A stretch of DNA of 14,941 bases from Stagnihabitans sp038231775 (GCA_038231775.1 JBBRKS010000091.1:1-14941); one strand, 5' to 3'. Counted from the first letter of the stretch, positions 1 through 6,577 are shown. Notes: generated from the letters alone by a model not told the origin. Numbers and translations: made by a program.

Positions 1-457
1 AGCGGTCGTCGGTTGACCCCAGCGTGATCACGGTTTTCAAGGCGGGCGGCTGCAGGGCTGCGATCTGCAGGCCGTTAAACCCGCTCCACGAGATGCCGAT
101 CATCGCGACCTGACCATCGCACCAGTCTTGTGCGGCAAGATAGGCTATGGCATCGCAGCCGTCCTGCTGTTCGGTCGGGCTGTATTCGTCGGACAGCATC
201 CCCTCACTGTCGCCCATGCCGCGAATATCAAGGCGGATGCAGGCGTATCCGTGCCCTGCAAGGTACATATGGATGCCCTGATCGCGGGTGCGGGTGCCGT
301 CGCGCTTGCGGTAGGGCAGGTATTCCAGCACCGCAGGGACCGGGCCAGCCCCTTCAGGCAGCCAGGCTTTCGCAGATAGGATCGTGCCATCGGGCAGCGG
401 GATTGGCAGGCTTTCAACCACGCGCACCGGGTAGGGAAAGCTGGTTATTTCCGTCAT
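1..457 (-). CDS. CocE/NonD-family alpha/beta hydrolase, N-terminal 152 residues (3' end beyond the window)
   Basis: This is a partial serine hydrolase of the CocE/NonD (peptidase S15, Xaa-Pro dipeptidyl-peptidase-like) family. The reading frame is open from ATG at 457 to the left edge. The N-terminus has the usual 'LPDG..L.A..WLP' strand pattern (about residues 20-35), then PAVLEYLPYRKRDGT (41-55), the oxyanion-region segment RLDIRGMGDSEG (75-86), and the nucleophile elbow GISWSG (121-126) with Ser123 as the likely nucleophile. Family members cleave esters or amide bonds of small acylated substrates; the substrate here cannot be told. There is no signal peptide, so it is probably cytoplasmic. 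Its ATG overlaps the stop of the upstream TetR gene as ATGA, so the two are almost certainly co-transcribed and translationally coupled. The acid and His of the triad and the C-terminal jelly-roll domain lie outside the window. Confidence 0.85.
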   Translation of the reverse strand, partial: MTEITSFPYPVRVVESLPIPLPDGTILSAKAWLPEGAGPVPAVLEYLPYRKRDGTRTRDQGIHMYLAGHGYACIRLDIRGMGDSEGMLSDEYSPTEQQDGCDAIAYLAAQDWCDGQVAMIGISWSGFNGLQIAALQPPALKTVITLGSTDDR

Positions 458-1053
458 GTGGCACCAAATTTGTCGGCAAAGAAATCAATACAGACGTTGC
501 GCGCCATCTCGGCCGGCATCGAGGGCGGGTCGATGCAATGCTGCAGGCTAAGGCCATCGACCAGACTGATGAACGTGCGCGCCGTCATATCGGCGTCGAT
601 CACGCTGCCCGAAGCTGCGGCACGTTCAGAAATCACGTCGACCACCATTGCCACGTAAACCGCATATTGGCGGCGGTGCTCTTGTGTCAGTTCGGGTGTG
701 TTAGAGATCGCCCCCCACATGGTCAGCCAGACGTTCAGCGCTGGCCGGTTGAAGTATTTCGGATCACACAGCACGTCGATCAGCGCTGTCAACCGTGAGG
801 TGCCGGGCGGCAATGTCGCAAGGTTCGGGATGGTTTGCACGTAAAGATGGGCGTAGGCGGCGGCCAGCAGACCCGACATGCCCCCGAAATGGTGCGTGAC
901 AAGGCCGCGTGACACGCCAGCCCGGGCACAGACCCGGTCAACGGTAAAGGCCGACAGGCCGCCATCGGCCATGCAGGCCAAAGCCGCCTCGATCAGCGCG
1001 AGGCGGCGGTCAGCGGCGGCAAGGCGGGTAAAGCGGGGCGGCGGTTTGGTCAT
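454..1053 (-). CDS. TetR/AcrR-family transcriptional regulator, BetI-like
   Basis: This 199-residue protein has the usual TetR size and layout. The N-terminal three-helix DNA-binding domain includes the helix-turn-helix at about residues 36-62 (FTVDRVCARAGVSRGLVTHH, then a short FGG turn). The C-terminal ligand-binding domain (about 70-195) resembles the BetI C-terminal domain, with the conserved end pattern 'ARTFISLVDGLSLQHC'. It probably represses its own transcript and the hydrolase gene that follows, releasing on binding a small ligand. The ligand is unknown; similarity to BetI does not prove choline or betaine. The stop overlaps the hydrolase start by 4 bp. The ATG at 1053 has no convincing Shine-Dalgarno sequence, and a possible -10 box (TAGCCT, 1065-1060) lies so close that the mRNA could be leaderless. 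Confidence 0.88.
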   Translation of the reverse strand: MTKPPPRFTRLAAADRRLALIEAALACMADGGLSAFTVDRVCARAGVSRGLVTHHFGGMSGLLAAAYAHLYVQTIPNLATLPPGTSRLTALIDVLCDPKYFNRPALNVWLTMWGAISNTPELTQEHRRQYAVYVAMVVDVISERAAASGSVIDADMTARTFISLVDGLSLQHCIDPPSMPAEMARNVCIDFFADKFGAT

Positions 1054-1375
1054 GGCGCAAGGCTAGTGCTTGGTGAGGAAAAGGGGAATCCGGTATTTCC
1101 ATAAAATGACACGCCGCTGACGAAAAGGGATCGGGAGGGGGGGCTGTCACAAAGGCCGATGATCCGTGTGGCGATCTGGTGGTGGATGTGGATGGGGTTT
1201 GGCCGGGCAGGGGTTGTGCCTGCGGCATCCCGCGTTGGCCGCGGTTGCGTGTCACGGTTGAGATGCAACAGGGGTGCGGGGTTTGGCCGTGCGGTTCTGC
1301 CAGCAGCCCGAATTGGTGATGGTTTCGTATCAGGGCTGCGCTGCCAACAGGGGGGATATGCCTTGCGAGCGTCCC
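1054..1375. other. Non-coding gap between the FAH-family gene and the TetR gene
   Basis: About 320 bp with no credible gene. Open frames here have low-complexity translations rich in Arg, Pro and Gly. From about 1130 to 1330 the plus strand is strongly enriched in G and T. It carries the word GGGGTTTGGCCG twice (near 1195 and 1278). A 7-bp inverted repeat (GCAGCCC/GGGCTGC) with a loop of about 23 nt lies near 1303-1345 and could act as a 3' stem for the FAH-family mRNA, but it has no T-run and is not a clear terminator. Confidence 0.5.
1060..1088 (-). promoter_or_regulatory. Possible promoter of the TetR-hydrolase pair
   Basis: On the minus strand a TTCCCC hexamer (1088-1083) and TAGCCT (1065-1060) are separated by 17 nt, placing a start site at or next to the ATG at 1053. 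A loose GGAA-N8-TTCC palindrome (1085-1100) overlaps the -35 element and could be an operator, but the match is weak. The hexamers are poor matches to the consensus. Confidence 0.2.
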
Positions 1376-2509
1376 CTACAACATCCCGCGCCCGGCGAGG
1401 TTGCGCATCAGGGCCGCGGTGCCGAAGGTCCAGAGTGGTGCCTCGGTTGACAGGCGCACGGTGTTGGACAGTGCGCCAAGGGTGGCGGTGGCGATGGTGA
1501 CCAGATCGCCGATGTGGTGGGTAAAGCCGTAGCCTGCGCCGTCGCGGTCCTGCACCGGGGCGAACATCGTGCCGCAATACAGCATGAAGCCGTCGGGATA
1601 TTGGTGATGGGTGCCCATGGTCTGTGCCACCAGATCAACCGGGTCGCGGCTGATTTCGGCCATAGACGACTGGCCCTGCAGGTCGAACCCATCCTCGCCC
1701 TTGACCGTCAGGGTCAGGGTCATCTGGCGCACATCGTCCATGGTAAAGCTGTCGTCAAACAGGCGGATCATCGGGCCGATGGCGGCAGAGGCGTTGTTGT
1801 CCTTGGCCTTGCCCAGCAGCAGGGCAGAGCGCCCCTCGACATCGCGCAGGTTGACGTCGTTGCCCAGCGTGGCCCCCAGAACCTGACCCCTGGAGTTGAC
1901 CGCAAGCACCACCTCTGGTTCGGGGTTGTTCCAGTGGGAAATCGGGTGCAGGCCGATTGAGGCACCGTGGCCGACCGACGCCATGGGCGGGCATTTTGAG
2001 AAAACCTCGGCGTCCGGGCCGATGCCAACCTCAAGATACTGCGACCACAGGCCTTCGATCAGCAGAACGCGCTTGACCTCGGCCGCCTCGGGCGAACCGG
2101 GGCGCAGGTTGTTCAGCGAGGTGCCCAGCACTTCGGCAATGCGCGCCCGGATGCCTGCGGCGCGTGAGGCATCGCCAGCGGCACGTTCCTCGATCACGCG
2201 TTCAACCATCGAGCGGGCAAAGGTCACCCCGCAGGCCTTGATCGCCTGCAGATCGGCTGGGGAAAGAAGCCGGGTTGTTTCGGTAGCAGGTTCGATGGAG
2301 GCGGCGGAAAGGTCGTCAAACGTGCCGATGGCGCGGCCTTCGACCGATGCCAGATGGGCAAGCGGGTCTGGCAGTTCCAGCAAGTCGCGCATCGTGGGGG
2401 CGGCTTTGCAGGTGATGTCATAAAAGGTATCGCCGCGCAGATGGGCGAGCGCCGGGCCTGTGCCTTTCAGCCAGACCCGTGTGACGCAGGTGCCTTGGGA
2501 TTGGGTCAT
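1376..2509 (-). CDS. Fumarylacetoacetate-hydrolase-family protein, probable 2-keto-3-deoxy-sugar-acid dehydratase (XylX-like)
   Basis: This 377-residue protein of the FAH superfamily carries the divalent-metal site expected of the fold: HWNNPEPEVVL (192-202, ligands Glu197 and Glu199), then LGNDVNLRDVEGRSALL (215-231, ligand Asp218) and KAKDNNASAAIGP (234-246). The segments GVTFARSMVERVIEERA, LWSQYLEVGIGPDAEVF and the C-terminal WTFGTAALMRNLAGRG match, from memory, the family of Caulobacter 2-keto-3-deoxyxylonate dehydratase (XylX). That points to sugar-acid catabolism (Weimberg-type dehydration to an alpha-ketoglutarate semialdehyde) rather than aromatic breakdown. The sugar acid (xylonate, arabinonate or another) is not resolved. 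The start at 2509 is chosen because AAAGGAG lies just upstream and family similarity begins there; the frame stays open to 2731 but that extension is proline-rich noise. No partner enzyme is adjacent. Confidence 0.85.
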   Translation of the reverse strand: MTQSQGTCVTRVWLKGTGPALAHLRGDTFYDITCKAAPTMRDLLELPDPLAHLASVEGRAIGTFDDLSAASIEPATETTRLLSPADLQAIKACGVTFARSMVERVIEERAAGDASRAAGIRARIAEVLGTSLNNLRPGSPEAAEVKRVLLIEGLWSQYLEVGIGPDAEVFSKCPPMASVGHGASIGLHPISHWNNPEPEVVLAVNSRGQVLGATLGNDVNLRDVEGRSALLLGKAKDNNASAAIGPMIRLFDDSFTMDDVRQMTLTLTVKGEDGFDLQGQSSMAEISRDPVDLVAQTMGTHHQYPDGFMLYCGTMFAPVQDRDGAGYGFTHHIGDLVTIATATLGALSNTVRLSTEAPLWTFGTAALMRNLAGRGML

Positions 2510-2534
2510 CGAACGCTCCTTTTCGGTTTGGGGC

Positions 2535-2563
2535 AGGCTAGGCGGGTGGGCGGGCTTAGGGAA
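2535..2563 (-). promoter_or_regulatory. Possible promoter of the FAH-family gene
   Basis: On the minus strand TTCCCT (2563-2558) and TAGCCT (2540-2535) are 17 nt apart, which would give a 5' leader of about 20 nt ending in the good AAAGGAG ribosome-binding site. The same TTCCCY-N17-TAGCCT arrangement lies before the TetR gene. The background is CT-rich, so chance is a real possibility. Confidence 0.22.
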
Positions 2564-2679
2564 GGGGGAATGCAGGGCGCAGTGCAATCGGGGCGGAAGG
2601 GGTGCGTCGGGTTTGGGCCAAGGTTTGCGGGGTGGCGGGTGGTGTTGAATTGGGCCCGGGTCCCTGAACGGGCCACAGA

Positions 2680-2729
2680 GCGGGGGCCAGCCCCCGCACC
2701 CCCGGGATATTTGCGGACCAATGAAAGAC
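2680..2729. repeat. GC palindrome plus 'CCCCCGGGATATTTGCGG' intergenic repeat
   Basis: A perfect 8-bp inverted repeat, GCGGGGGC (2680-2687) and GCCCCCGC (2690-2697) with only CA between, is followed by ACCCCCGGGATATTTGCGGA (2698-2717) and an AT-richer tail. From general familiarity, this combination looks like a dispersed intergenic repeat common in Rhodobacteraceae; copy number in this genome cannot be checked here. Read on the minus strand it contains AAATATCCCGGGGG, which resembles AAATATTCCCGCCGG at 7500-7514 in another gap, so the two may be variants of one family. Confidence 0.5.
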
Positions 2730-2734
2730 AAAAG

Positions 2735-2905
2735 GGGGCGGGTTTTTGGGATGGCGGTGGTTGGCTGAGGTTAAGCGGGGCGGGCGGGCGTGGTTGGCGG
2801 GTGTGGCGATGGTGGGTGAGGTTCTGTGGGGCGCGGTTTGGTTGGGCCCGGTTTGGTTGGGTGGGGGTGGCATGTGTCGTGGTGGTCGTGGCGCCCCATA
2901 CTTCA
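2735..2905. other. G/T-rich, near G-quadruplex low-complexity tract
   Basis: This 170-bp stretch is overwhelmingly G and T on the plus strand. It has many G-runs: GGGGGCGGGTTTTTGGG (2735-2751), GGGGCGGGCGGGCG in the 2770s-2780s, and GGTTGGGTGGGGGTGG (2855-2870). A 13-bp direct repeat, CGGTTTGGTTGGG, occurs at 2834-2846 and 2849-2861 (15-bp period). No frame looks coding. The rest of the 2510-3224 gap holds the GC palindrome, this tract, several small hairpins near 2965-3020 and the leader of the transporter operon. Confidence 0.55.
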
Positions 2906-3060
2906 GGCCCACCCCGCACCTGCCTGATCCGCAGGCTTTGACTCAACCACAGCGCGATCCGGGTGTGTCGTGGCTTTGCGACAAAGCGCCGTTTTGCGGC
3001 ACAGACCGGCTTTGCCGACGAAAATCACCAATCCGTGCGTTTTGCTTTGTAACAGCGCAG

Positions 3061-3091
3061 TTGACAGTCCTGTGGGTGCAAGGCGTATGGT
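3061..3091 (+). promoter_or_regulatory. Candidate sigma-70 promoter of the polyamine-type ABC operon
   Basis: A perfect -35 hexamer TTGACA (3061-3066) is followed by TATGGT (3086-3091) at a wide 19-nt spacing; a 16-17 nt spacing would use a poorer -10. The start site would fall near 3098, giving a leader of about 125 nt that includes the hairpins described next. Confidence 0.35.
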
Positions 3092-3155
3092 TCGGGCAGG
3101 GCGGCCTTTGAACCTGTCACAAATCTGTTATGTGGCAGGACTAGGACGATCCATC

Positions 3156-3188
3156 ATGAACGGGGCTGGTCAACGAGCCCCGGTCTAA
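3156..3188 (+). CDS. Possible 10-codon leader ORF ahead of the binding-protein gene
   Basis: ATG at 3156 opens a frame MNGAGQRAPV ending in TAA at 3186-3188. An AGGA (3143-3146) sits 9 nt upstream. The frame contains a 7-bp hairpin, CGGGGCT (3161-3167) with AGCCCCG (3176-3182). It ends just before a second small hairpin, TCCGC-GTAAA-GCGGA (3190-3204), and the GGGAG ribosome-binding site (3213-3217) of the main gene. Such an arrangement could couple ribosome passage to downstream initiation. It could equally be chance; there is no recognisable attenuation motif. Confidence 0.25.
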   Translation: MNGAGQRAPV

Positions 3189-3204
3189 ATCCGCGTAAAG
3201 CGGA
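3161..3204 (+). promoter_or_regulatory. Two consecutive leader hairpins before the solute-binding-protein gene
   Basis: Stem 1: 3161-3167 with 3176-3182 (7 bp, 8-nt loop). Stem 2: 3190-3194 with 3200-3204 (5 bp, 5-nt loop). Neither is followed by a T-run, so they are not terminators. They may set mRNA stability or access to the ribosome-binding site. The architecture matches no riboswitch class known to me. Confidence 0.35.
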
Positions 3205-3224
3205 ACAACATAGGGAGACTGCAC

Positions 3225-4352
3225 GTGACCAACACCAAGACCATCAGCCGCCGTGGCTTTATGAAGACCACGGCCGCAGGCGTGGGGGCACTGGCTGCTC
3301 CGGCGCTGATTTCCTCAAAGGCGCTGGCCTCTTCGGGCGAGCTGAACTTTACCGGCTGGGCCGGCTATCCGACCTTTGCCACCGACGTGTTCCCGGCTTT
3401 CGAAAAGGCCACCGGCATCAAGGTGAACTTCACCGAACAGCCCGATCAGGACACCATGTTCGCCCAGGCAAAAGTGGCGATCCAGGCTGGCGGCATCGAC
3501 ATGATCGAGCCGACACTGGACCGTTGGGGTGGCTGGAATTCCAACGGCCTTCTGGCCGCATGGGACCCGGCCAAGCTGGCCATGGACAATTATCTGCCGG
3601 GTCTGGCGGATGGCAACGCGGGCACGCGTTCGCATGACGCGGCAGGTGCTTTGTTCTATGTCCCGTCCAACTGGGGCACCGAGGCGCTGGTCTACAAGAA
3701 AGACGAAGCCAAGCTGGGCGACCCCGCCTCACTCGGTGCCTTGTTCAGCGCTGACAACAAGGTCGTGCTGCGTCCGCACTCGGCTTTGGCCGCGATGGGC
3801 CGCTATCTTGACGCGCAAGGCAAACTGCCCTTCCCATGGTTGGACGGCTACTCTGACATGGGCAAGATGGTTCAGCTTTGGGACATCGCTTTGGCCGAAG
3901 CCGTCAAGGCCAAGCCGAATGTCGTGCAGTTCTGGTCGGGCGAAAACGAGGCGAATGCAGGCTTTGTCGCAAACGGTGCGACCGTGGGCCTGTGCTGGGA
4001 TTCGACCGGCTACAACCTGCGCAATGACGGCTACGGCTATGCCGCCCCGACCGAGGGTGCCTTCGCCTGGCATCAGGGCTTCGTGATGATGAAGAACGCA
4101 GCCAACGTCGATCAGGCGCACGAACTGGCCAAGTGGGTTTCGACCGCCGAAGGTGCGGCCCTGTGGGCTTCCGCCTTCTCGGCCAACCCGGTTGGCAAGG
4201 GCGCTGCCGACAAGATGAACCCGGACGTGTCGACCTACTACAACTCGGCCTTCGACGACGCCAAGCTGGCCGCTTTGTGGTGGTGGCCCGACCAGTCGGC
4301 AGAGTTCATCGCCAAGCGTGGCGAATACGCTGACAAGTACAAGGCGTCCTGA
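3225..4352 (+). CDS. Extracellular solute-binding protein, spermidine/putrescine (PotD) type, Tat-exported
   Basis: This 375-residue periplasmic binding protein is the substrate receptor of the importer encoded just downstream. The start is GTG at 3225 with GGGAG 7 nt upstream. The N-terminus is a twin-arginine signal, SRRGFMK (8-14), followed by a hydrophobic alanine-rich stretch and a likely cleavage after ALA (33-35). The mature part shows the PotD/iron-binding-like fold: 'ELNFTGWAGYP' as first strand, 'FEKATGIKVNF', 'DMIEPTLDRWGGW', and a C-terminal 'LWWWPDQSAEFIAKRGEYADKYK'. The neighbouring ATPase and permeases are of the same class. Substrate is not determined; this class includes polyamine, opine and other cation binders, so spermidine/putrescine should be read as a family label only. 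The Tat signal means folding before export. Confidence 0.9.
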   Translation: MTNTKTISRRGFMKTTAAGVGALAAPALISSKALASSGELNFTGWAGYPTFATDVFPAFEKATGIKVNFTEQPDQDTMFAQAKVAIQAGGIDMIEPTLDRWGGWNSNGLLAAWDPAKLAMDNYLPGLADGNAGTRSHDAAGALFYVPSNWGTEALVYKKDEAKLGDPASLGALFSADNKVVLRPHSALAAMGRYLDAQGKLPFPWLDGYSDMGKMVQLWDIALAEAVKAKPNVVQFWSGENEANAGFVANGATVGLCWDSTGYNLRNDGYGYAAPTEGAFAWHQGFVMMKNAANVDQAHELAKWVSTAEGAALWASAFSANPVGKGAADKMNPDVSTYYNSAFDDAKLAALWWWPDQSAEFIAKRGEYADKYKAS

Positions 4353-4373
4353 TCAACGCCTGATTGCCAAGCT

Positions 4374-4407
4374 CGCCGGGTCCTGTTGGGCCCGGCGCGT
4401 TTGTTTT
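4374..4407 (+). terminator. Terminator-like hairpin between the binding-protein and ATPase genes
   Basis: A 10-bp stem, 4374-4383 (CGCCGGGTCC) with 4388-4397 (GGGCCCGGCG) and one G-U pair, closes a TGTT loop and is followed by CGTTTGTTTT. It lies 22 nt after the binding-protein stop. This is the usual place for a partial terminator that keeps binding-protein mRNA in excess over the ATPase and permeases. Confidence 0.6.
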
Positions 4408-4444
4408 GGGCACACCGCCCATTCTGCGCCCGGACTGCGCCAAT

Positions 4445-4489
4445 CAGGGCTTGCGCCCTGGTTCTATCCAATTGCAGAGGGCGCAAGCC
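4445..4489 (+). promoter_or_regulatory. Two mutually exclusive hairpins upstream of the ATPase gene
   Basis: CAGGGC (4445-4450) can pair with GCCCTG (4455-4460) in a tight 6-bp hairpin. The overlapping segment GGCTTGCGCCCT (4448-4459) is also perfectly complementary to AGGGCGCAAGCC (4478-4489), giving a 12-bp stem with an 18-nt loop. Both cannot form together. A weak promoter candidate (TTGCAG 4472-4477, TAGGGT 4494-4499, 16-nt spacing) overlaps the second arm. A role in mRNA processing or internal initiation is possible. Confidence 0.35.
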
Positions 4490-4563
4490 GTGCTAGGGTT
4501 GCTGCGGCGTCAGGTTTGGCGACCATAAAATCAATAAGACGACAACAGGGGGAAGACGGTCCG

Positions 4564-5637
4564 ATGAGTGCGGGGATTGATCTTGATGACGTGTGCTGCG
4601 ATTTTGGCAAATTTCGCGCAGTTGACCATGTGAATGTGAACATCCAGCCCGGAGAGTTCTTTTCTTTCCTTGGGCCGTCGGGCTGTGGCAAGACCACGAT
4701 CCTTCGGATGATTTCAGGCTTTACAGAACCCACCGAGGGCGCGGTGCGCATCGGTGGCAAGGACATGCGCGGCCAGCGCCCCAACCAGAGGCCCACCGCG
4801 CTGATCTTTCAGAACCTCGCCTTGTTCCCGCTGATGCCGATCTGGGAAAACATCGCTTTCGGGCTTGAGGTGCGCGGTGTCGACAAAGCCAAACGCAGGG
4901 CGCGGGCTGAGGAATTGCTGGCACTGGTCGATTTGCATGACAGTGCCGACAAGATGGTCAGCCAGTTGTCGGGCGGCCAGAAGCAACGTGTGGCGATTGC
5001 GCGCGCTTTGGCCGTCGAACCCTCGGTCATGCTGCTGGATGAGCCGTTGTCGGCGTTGGACCTGAAGCTGCGCCAGCATATGCGCGCCGAACTGCGCGCC
5101 ATTCAAAAGCGCACCGGCGTGACCTTTGTCTACATCACCCATGATCAGGGTGAAGCGTTGGCGATGTCTGACCGCGTTGGTGTGATGAGCCAAGGCCGCT
5201 TGCAACAGGTCGCCAACCCGCGTGACATCTACAACAACCCGGTCAACGGGTTTGTGGCGTCATTTGTCGGCGAAAACAACATCCTGAAAGGCGATGTGCA
5301 AAACGTGGCCGACGGGATGGCCAGCTTTGCCACCGCAATCGGAACCTTCCGCGCCCGTCTGCCGGGGGCTGCGGGCAAGCTGTATGTGCGGCCGGAACAC
5401 ATGGTCCTGCAAGCGATGCCAGGGGCCGAAAATTCGGTTCCGGTGACGCTGACCGAAGTGGCGTTTGAGGGCAACTTCATCTCTGTCCACGCCGTCACCG
5501 AAAATGGCACCAATCTGGTCGCCGAACTGCGCAACGACGGGTCGGCGTCGATCCCGGCAGCCGGGTCGCAGATGCACATGGCATTTGACGCGCGCAACTC
5601 GTCGATCCTGCCCGACAGCGCCACTGCGGGGGGCTGA
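4564..5637 (+). CDS. ABC transporter ATP-binding protein, spermidine/putrescine (PotA) type
   Basis: This 357-residue ATPase powers the importer. It has Walker A GPSGCGKT (37-44), Q-loop Gln83 in LIFQNLALFP, signature LSGGQ (135-139), Walker B VMLLDE (155-160), D-loop SALD and H-loop His193 (ITHDQ). A C-terminal TOBE-type regulatory domain (about 240-350) includes YVRPEHM, as in PotA and related MalK-like ATPases. The start at 4564 is chosen because it follows a purine-rich GGGGGAAGA and begins at the first family-like residues; the same frame is open further upstream to 4318, but that part covers the binding-protein end, the terminator and the hairpins. The gene ends 3 nt before the first permease. 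Confidence 0.92.
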   Translation: MSAGIDLDDVCCDFGKFRAVDHVNVNIQPGEFFSFLGPSGCGKTTILRMISGFTEPTEGAVRIGGKDMRGQRPNQRPTALIFQNLALFPLMPIWENIAFGLEVRGVDKAKRRARAEELLALVDLHDSADKMVSQLSGGQKQRVAIARALAVEPSVMLLDEPLSALDLKLRQHMRAELRAIQKRTGVTFVYITHDQGEALAMSDRVGVMSQGRLQQVANPRDIYNNPVNGFVASFVGENNILKGDVQNVADGMASFATAIGTFRARLPGAAGKLYVRPEHMVLQAMPGAENSVPVTLTEVAFEGNFISVHAVTENGTNLVAELRNDGSASIPAAGSQMHMAFDARNSSILPDSATAGG

Positions 5638-5640
5638 CCG

Positions 5641-6564
5641 ATGAATGACCTTCTGCGCCGTTACGGCACCGGTCTGACCTGGACATTCATCGGTCTGACC
5701 TTTTTCTGGCTGGTCATTCTGGTGATCCTGCCCGACTTCAAACTGCTGGAAAGCTCTTTCCGGCCTTATCTGCCAGTGGTGGATGTGGGCGGACCGAAGG
5801 ACGTCTATTCGCTGAACAATTACGGGCAGATTTTCGGGAATGAGGTCGATTTCTCGTTCTTCGGCCTTCATTTCATGCTGGCGGCCCGGGTCAAGGTGTT
5901 CGTGCTGACGATCTTTTATTCCGGCGTGGTGACCCTGATCACCTTCATCCTCGCCTATCCGTTGTCGTTCTACCTCGCCAAGGTCGTCAGCCCGAAATCG
6001 CTGCCGACGCTGTTTTTGCTGCTGTTCGTGCCCTTGTGGGTGTCAGAGGTGCTGCGGTCGTTTGCGTGGTACATCATCCTGACCCTGAAAGGCCCGTTGA
6101 ATGCGGCCCTGATGGCGCTGGGCATCATCTCAAAGGAAATCCGCTGGATAGACGGTTATAGCCCGGTGGTGGTGACGCTGGTCTACACCTATGTGCTGTT
6201 CATGCTGTTCCCGCTGTACAATGCGATGCAATCGCTGGACAGCAACCAGATCGAGGCGGCGGATGACCTTGGCGCACCGTGGTGGCGCATCCATTGGCGC
6301 GTGATCCTGCCGCATGCCAAACCGGGCATCGCGTCGGGTGCTGTCATGGTGTTCATGCTGTCGGCGGGGTCTTTGCTGGTGCCGGCCATCATCAACTCGA
6401 CCACTGGCAACTGGTTCACCCAGACCATTCAGGGCATCATGCTGGAGGGGCAGGACTGGAACGCAGGTGCTGCCTTTGCCTTCATGCTTTTGTTGTTCTG
6501 CACGATCACGGTGTCGCTGGCCATGCGGGTCTTCCGCGTCAAACTTTCCGACATCGCGAAATAG
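5641..6564 (+). CDS. ABC transporter permease, PotB type
   Basis: This 307-residue inner-membrane protein is the first of two permeases of the polyamine-type importer. It has six probable membrane segments, the first at about 12-31 followed by an extended periplasmic part (about 31-80). The cytoplasmic coupling loop carries the EAA motif IEAADDLGAPWWRIHWRVIL (204-223), continuing to HAKPG, which docks on the ATPase. It starts 3 nt after the ATPase stop, with the G-run at the end of that gene as the likely ribosome-binding site, and is followed by the second permease after 13 nt. The size is typical of PotB-like proteins. Confidence 0.92.
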   Translation: MNDLLRRYGTGLTWTFIGLTFFWLVILVILPDFKLLESSFRPYLPVVDVGGPKDVYSLNNYGQIFGNEVDFSFFGLHFMLAARVKVFVLTIFYSGVVTLITFILAYPLSFYLAKVVSPKSLPTLFLLLFVPLWVSEVLRSFAWYIILTLKGPLNAALMALGIISKEIRWIDGYSPVVVTLVYTYVLFMLFPLYNAMQSLDSNQIEAADDLGAPWWRIHWRVILPHAKPGIASGAVMVFMLSAGSLLVPAIINSTTGNWFTQTIQGIMLEGQDWNAGAAFAFMLLLFCTITVSLAMRVFRVKLSDIAK

Positions 6565-6577
6565 GGGGCACAGGATC

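Noticed and set aside
130..798. 222-codon plus-strand frame opposite the hydrolase and regulator
   Set aside because: Shadow of the TetR and CocE genes, both of which carry proper family motifs on the minus strand.
2510..2731. N-terminal extension of the FAH-family protein (74 more residues)
   Set aside because: The extension is proline-rich low-complexity sequence from the intergenic repeat, and a good ribosome-binding site stands directly before the internal ATG at 2509.
2834..2861. CRISPR-like short repeat
   Set aside because: Only two copies of 13 bp with a 2-nt spacer and no cas genes; it is a simple tandem duplication in low-complexity DNA.
2506..2946. 146-codon and 118-codon minus-strand frames in the G/T-rich tract
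   Set aside because: The translations are Pro/Thr/Gln/Asn repeats that simply reflect the skewed, repetitive DNA.
2970..3188. 72-codon GTG-initiated frame in the leader of the polyamine-type operon
   Set aside because: No family resemblance and it crosses the candidate promoter and several small hairpins. Only its last 10 codons, with their own start, are kept as a low-confidence mini-ORF.
4318..4563. 82-residue N-terminal extension of the PotA-like ATPase
   Set aside because: It would read through the end of the binding-protein gene, the terminator and the hairpins; PotA-like similarity begins at 4564, after a ribosome-binding site.
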